The notes under the pieces: model-generated | The model's input: only the letters and a program-made list of their open reading frames with translations | Databases searched by the model: none | Told to the model about the DNA's origin: nothing | Position numbers and translations under genes: made by a program | In this document: positions 6,528-9,623 of the stretch, piece after piece | Layout: every line of letters begins with the position of its first letter | Numbering within the stretch: the stretch's first letter is position 1 | Origin: CAYWTX01 sp964461295 | Lineage (GTDB): Bacteria; Planctomycetota; Phycisphaerae; SM23-33 | Length of the DNA stretch: 9,623 nt | Reading direction: 5' to 3' | NCBI GenBank assembly: GCA_964461295.1 | Contig: CAYWTX010000313.1 | Location: 1-9,623, forward strand

Positions 6528-7925
6528 TCAGTAGGCGTTGGCGTTCACGATCCCGCGGAAGGGCGTCAGCAGGAGGATCCACAGATCCAGCGCCAGACTC
6601 CAGTTGCGGATGTAGAACATGTCGTACTGGACGCGTTTCCGCAGCGGGGTCTGGCCCCGCAGACCGTTGACCTGCGCCCAGCCGGTGATGCCGGCCTTGA
6701 CGTGATGGCGAAGCATGTAGTGGGGGATTTGCGACTTGAACCGCTCGATGAGTTCAGGCCGTTCCGGCCGGGGGCCCACCAGCGACATGTCGCCCAGCAG
6801 GACGTTGATCAGCTGGGGCAGTTCGTCGAGGCTGGCGCGCCGCAGGAACCGCCCGAAGCGGGTGACGCGCGGGTCGCCGGGCACGGTCCAGACGAATCCG
6901 GGGTCGGCCTCGGCACCGACGACCATGGTGCGGAACTTGAGCATCCTGAAGGTTTGCCCGCCGATGCTGGAGCGAATCTGGCGGTACAGCACCGGCCCGC
7001 CGCCGAACTTGATGATCGCGGCGACCAGCACCATCGGCCCGGCCAGGACCGCCAGCGCCAGTGAGGCCAGCGTGAGGTCAAACAGCCGTTTGACCATGCT
7101 GTTCCATCCCTGCTGGGGGCTGTGGTTCAGCGAGATGATCGACAGGTCGTCCAACTGCGTGACTTTGTGCCGCAGGAACTGCACGGCCAGCAGGTCCGGC
7201 ACGACGCACAGGTCCACGTTGGTCTGAGAGAGCCGGCTGACGACTTCCTCGATGCGTTCCTGATTGGGTTTGGACATGGCGACGAAGACGATGTCCACCG
7301 GGTGGCGATCGAGGATCTTCTCCATCTGGTCGGTAGGGCCCAGAACCTTGCAGCGGTTGATCTCGCTATGGTTGAGCGCGTCGTCGATGAAGTAGGACAC
7401 GACGATGCCCGTCCACGGATGCTGGCTCAACGTGTTGTGGAGTTTCTGGCCCAGCCTGCCCGATCCGACGATGGCGGCGGTGCGGGTGTTGCTGCCGCGG
7501 ACGCGGGCATATCTCAGCGCCAGGCGCATGCCCGCTCGGCCGATCATGGCCAGCGTCAGCCAGGCGCCCAACATCATCAGCAACATCATGCGAGAAAGGG
7601 GCGCTTGGCGCGTCAGGCTGCTGGCCAGGTAGGTCAGCACCCAGATGACGAACACGGCCTTGGCGACCTCGCCCAACTCGCGGATGAGGCCCATGGTCCT
7701 CTTGGGCGCGTAGAGGTCCATGCGGGCGTAGATCAGCGGGCACAGGATCAGACTCAGAAGAACGAACGGCAGGAACTCCTCCGTTGTCGGCGGGGCGTAC
7801 CGCGACCAGCCGAGTTCGCTGCCCAGAAAGCGTAACCCATACGCGGCCGCCCAAGCCGCGCCTGCCGCGGCCATGTCCGACAGACCCATCAGGATCAGCA
7901 TGAGTTGTGCGTATCGTCTAGCCAT
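6528..7925 (-). CDS. Polyprenyl-phosphate glycosyl-1-phosphate transferase (initiating enzyme, WcaJ-like)
   Basis: This enzyme transfers a sugar-1-phosphate from a nucleotide sugar to undecaprenyl phosphate, the first step of the glycan, at the cytoplasmic membrane. The 465-residue product has the usual large-family layout: about four N-terminal membrane helices (8-30, 50-66, 86-103, 112-128); a Rossmann-like CoA_binding_3 domain beginning AIVGSGRLG (151-159); another hydrophobic segment (281-305); and the C-terminal Bac_transf catalytic domain. That domain shows FRMLKFRTM (326-334), the Asp-Glu pair in SLDELPQ (D367, E368, the catalytic dyad known from PglC), LVGPRPERPE (382-391) and GITGWAQVNGLRGQT (412-426). 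The frame stays open to 8228, but that extension is Arg/Pro-rich and lies antiparallel-free over the upstream gene in another frame, so I use the ATG at 7925. The start overlaps the upstream TAG by 8 bp (ATGGCTAG). The sugar is probably a hexose, but this is not determined. Confidence 0.95.
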   Translation of the reverse strand: MARRYAQLMLILMGLSDMAAAGAAWAAAYGLRFLGSELGWSRYAPPTTEEFLPFVLLSLILCPLIYARMDLYAPKRTMGLIRELGEVAKAVFVIWVLTYLASSLTRQAPLSRMMLLMMLGAWLTLAMIGRAGMRLALRYARVRGSNTRTAAIVGSGRLGQKLHNTLSQHPWTGIVVSYFIDDALNHSEINRCKVLGPTDQMEKILDRHPVDIVFVAMSKPNQERIEEVVSRLSQTNVDLCVVPDLLAVQFLRHKVTQLDDLSIISLNHSPQQGWNSMVKRLFDLTLASLALAVLAGPMVLVAAIIKFGGGPVLYRQIRSSIGGQTFRMLKFRTMVVGAEADPGFVWTVPGDPRVTRFGRFLRRASLDELPQLINVLLGDMSLVGPRPERPELIERFKSQIPHYMLRHHVKAGITGWAQVNGLRGQTPLRKRVQYDMFYIRNWSLALDLWILLLTPFRGIVNANAY

Positions 7926-9075
7926 CGCCGGCACATCCTCTGTCGCGGATCGCGGATTCGACGGCCTGGACAAACTGCCGCTGGAACCTGGCCAGGCAGA
8001 AGGTGCGAGCCCATGCCGACAGCGTCTCGGCCTGGAACATGGGCCCCATTCGCTCAAGACGCTCGATTGCCTTTCGCAGGCCCTCGGCGGTCTGCGGCGA
8101 GTACAGGACGCCCGTCGCCTCGTGGGGACGCCCGTCGTCGCCATCGCGCACCGTCTCCATCGCCCCCCCGGCGCGATAGGCGATGACCGGGCATCCGCAG
8201 GCCATCGCTTCGACCGGCACGATACCAAAATCTTCCTCGCCGGGGAACAGCAGAGCGCGGCAACGCCGGTAATGGTCGCGGATGGATTCGTCGCTCTGGT
8301 GGCCCAGGAACCGCACGTTTGCCCCGGCCATCCGCCGCAGGCGTGACGCCATCTGTCCGGTTCCGATGACGATCAATTCGCGGCCGGGCAATGAGCGGAA
8401 GGTCTCGACGGCCTGGTCCACCCGCTTGTACGGCGCCATCGCGCCGACGACGAGATAGAACGGTTCGCGAGGGACCGGCGCGGGCGTGAAAAAGTCCACG
8501 TCCACCGGCGGATACACCACCTCGGCGTGGCGGCCGTAGGCGTGGCGGACGCGGTCGGCCACGTTCCGGCTGACGGCGACGAACACGTCCACGCCGGCGG
8601 AGGAGCGGCGGTCCCACCGGCGAAGCGGACCGCGAAGCAGCGCCAAGGCCATCCCCAACAGGCCCATGGTCCGTTGGTAGGACTCCGATTGCGACCACGC
8701 GTAGCGCATGGGAGACATACAGTAGCAGATATGTATGGCGCGGTCCGAGCGGCGGATTCCCTTGGCCACGCAATGGCTGTTGGAGATGATCAGGTCGTAC
8801 TCCCGCAGGTTCAGACTCTCGATGGCGCGGGGGGCCAGTGGCAGCAGGCAGCGGTAGTAGCGTTCCACCGCGGGCAAACGGTTCAGCCAACTGGTTGCGA
8901 TCCTGCGGTTCTCGATGGCCGGCGTGCACCGGCCGGGGCAGTGGATGAGCGTGAACAGATCCGCCTGGGGGTAGAGCCGACAGATCGCGTCAAGAACCTT
9001 CTCGCCCCCGCGCATCCCCGTCAGCCAGTCGTGCACCAATGCGGTGCGCATACGCTTCCGCCGGCTTGTATCCAT
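7918..9075 (-). CDS. GT4 family glycosyltransferase, WbaZ-like
   Basis: A cytoplasmic GT-B glycosyltransferase of 385 residues from the chosen start, likely adding an early sugar to the lipid-linked glycan. The N-terminal motif VHDWLTGMRGGEKVL (14-28) and the central SPMRYAW (121-127) are hallmarks of the WbaZ-like mannosyltransferase group. The donor-binding half has APYKR (214-218) and the E-x7-E motif EDFGIVPVE (E281 and E289), followed by a GCPVIAY strand. The ATG at 9075 is chosen because a purine-rich GAGGCGAG lies at 9090-9083, seven bases upstream; the ATG at 9051 (377 residues, starting right at the conserved block) is a close second. An extension to 9180 adds Arg-rich sequence with no family character. 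It overlaps the upstream membrane protein by 86 bp and the downstream glycosylphosphotransferase by 8 bp, which points to one operon. Sugar specificity cannot be read from sequence. Confidence 0.9.
   Translation of the reverse strand: MDTSRRKRMRTALVHDWLTGMRGGEKVLDAICRLYPQADLFTLIHCPGRCTPAIENRRIATSWLNRLPAVERYYRCLLPLAPRAIESLNLREYDLIISNSHCVAKGIRRSDRAIHICYCMSPMRYAWSQSESYQRTMGLLGMALALLRGPLRRWDRRSSAGVDVFVAVSRNVADRVRHAYGRHAEVVYPPVDVDFFTPAPVPREPFYLVVGAMAPYKRVDQAVETFRSLPGRELIVIGTGQMASRLRRMAGANVRFLGHQSDESIRDHYRRCRALLFPGEEDFGIVPVEAMACGCPVIAYRAGGAMETVRDGDDGRPHEATGVLYSPQTAEGLRKAIERLERMGPMFQAETLSAWARTFCLARFQRQFVQAVESAIRDRGCAGDG
7936..7941 (-). promoter_or_regulatory. Ribosome binding site for the glycosylphosphotransferase
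   Basis: AGAGGA on the minus strand, ten bases before the ATG at 7925. It lies within the last codons of the upstream glycosyltransferase. It supports the 465-residue start over the longer open frame that begins at 8228. Confidence 0.5.
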
Positions 9076-9623
9076 GGCTTGGCTCGCCTCGGTCAGGCCG
9101 GCATGGGTGCGCCGCCTGAGGAACGTGGCTCTTGTCCCTGTGAGGTCGATACCACAACGTATCGAACGCCACGCATGCAAACACCACGCACACCAGAATG
9201 ACGACGATCAGATCAGGCCGGACCCGCCGCAACAGCCAGACCCGCGACGCCACGCCCGCGGCCCACAGGACGCCCGCTGTTGCCAGCGGCGAGAGCACCG
9301 CTGCCAGGAACATGATGTGGCGATGCGACATGTACCCGGCTGTCTGGTACAGCAAGGCCAGGATCGGCAGCACGACGACCGCCGCCGCCACGAACAGGGC
9401 CTTGCCCGCGTTGGTGGGCATCGGCACCGGCAAGCCCAGCGATCGCCCCGGCCCACGGCAGCATACCGCCAACCCCAACAACCACACGAAGAAGAAACCG
9501 CCAATGATCGGCTGGAGGGCCGCGAGGAGTTGTTGCAGCAGCCTCAGTGCCGTCGGACGCGTATGGACGTCTTCGTCCTCGGCGGCGACAGGCGTCGTTG
9601 GCGCGGTCGGCGCGCTTGGCCGC
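8990..9623 (-). CDS. Partial polytopic membrane protein, probable GT39-type glycosyltransferase (C-terminal part)
   Basis: The reading frame is open from the right edge of the window to a TGA at 8990, giving 210 codons; the start lies outside. A Pro/Thr/Ala and acidic-rich loop (residues 1-25) is followed by an amphipathic stretch and hydrophobic segments at about 41-54, 75-95, 103-122 and 138-157. The element GYMSHRH (96-102), entering a hydrophobic helix, resembles the late membrane region of GT39 (dolichyl-phosphate-mannose mannosyltransferase-like, ArnT-like) proteins, which use polyprenyl-phosphate sugars on the outer face of the cytoplasmic membrane. That assignment is from remembered family character only; the N-terminal catalytic acidic residues are not in the window. 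After the last helix the tail (160-210) is Arg/His/Gly-rich and overlaps the next gene by 86 bp in another frame, so the natural C-terminus is doubtful. A GTG at 9487 is internal, not the start. Alternative: another multi-pass polysaccharide protein. Confidence 0.6.
   Translation of the reverse strand, partial: RPSAPTAPTTPVAAEDEDVHTRPTALRLLQQLLAALQPIIGGFFFVWLLGLAVCCRGPGRSLGLPVPMPTNAGKALFVAAAVVVLPILALLYQTAGYMSHRHIMFLAAVLSPLATAGVLWAAGVASRVWLLRRVRPDLIVVILVCVVFACVAFDTLWYRPHRDKSHVPQAAHPCRPDRGEPSHGYKPAEAYAHRIGARLADGDARGREGS

Noticed and set aside
5594..6670. 358-codon plus-strand open frame
   Set aside because: Antisense to the GT4 gene at 5315-6481; Arg/Gln/Gly-rich product without family marks.
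7926..8228. N-terminal extension of the glycosylphosphotransferase to a 566-residue frame
   Set aside because: The added 101 residues are Arg/Pro/Ser-rich, overlap the conserved end of the upstream glycosyltransferase in another frame, and the ATG at 7925 has a Shine-Dalgarno and gives the normal family length.
9076..9180. N-terminal extension of the WbaZ-like glycosyltransferase to 420 residues
   Set aside because: The extra 35 residues have no family character and overlap the last part of the membrane protein; the family fold starts at about residue 10 from the ATG at 9075.
1..9623. CRISPR arrays, tRNA or rRNA genes, insertion sequences, prophage or defence genes
   Set aside because: Looked for on both strands; no repeat array, RNA gene signature, transposase or terminal inverted repeat was recognised.

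Overview
The window is a dense polysaccharide biosynthesis and export cluster. Every gene I can support lies on the minus strand, so it is read from the right end (base 9623) to the left end (base 1). The genes are packed with short gaps or overlaps, and GC content is high over most of the window. The parts list (polyprenyl-phosphate-linked initiation, WbaZ-like glycosyltransferase, ABC-2 exporter of the Wzm/Wzt type, GT39-like membrane protein) suggests a GC-rich Gram-negative bacterium. A Planctomycetota-like host is possible, but the sequence does not settle the phylum.

Right module (9623 to 3696, in transcription order): the C-terminal part of a multi-pass membrane protein, probably a GT39-type glycosyltransferase; a GT4 glycosyltransferase of the WbaZ-like group; a polyprenyl glycosylphosphotransferase that would load the first sugar phosphate onto undecaprenyl phosphate; a second GT4 enzyme; then the ABC-2 permease (wzm) and its ATPase (wzt). 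This is a near-complete set for initiating, extending and exporting a lipid-linked glycan. The ATPase is the short form and lacks the C-terminal carbohydrate-binding domain found in some Wzt proteins.

Junction (3695 to 3422): 274 bases without a convincing gene. It holds a GC-rich hairpin at the wzt stop, a run of nine G, a small perfect hairpin and a candidate sigma70-type promoter reading left. It looks like the boundary between two transcription units.

Left module (3421 to 1): a radical SAM enzyme with a SPASM/twitch-like C-terminal cysteine set, a second radical SAM enzyme with an N-terminal cobalamin-binding-type domain, a class I SAM-dependent methyltransferase, and the N-terminal 120 residues of another GT4 enzyme running off the window. 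Sampled stretches here are visibly less GC-rich than in the right module. My inference is that this module modifies a sugar or another part of the glycan (for example C-methylation, dehydrogenation or epimerisation, plus O- or N-methylation) and adds a further residue. Two different radical SAM enzymes beside a Wzm/Wzt exporter are the most interesting feature of the window.
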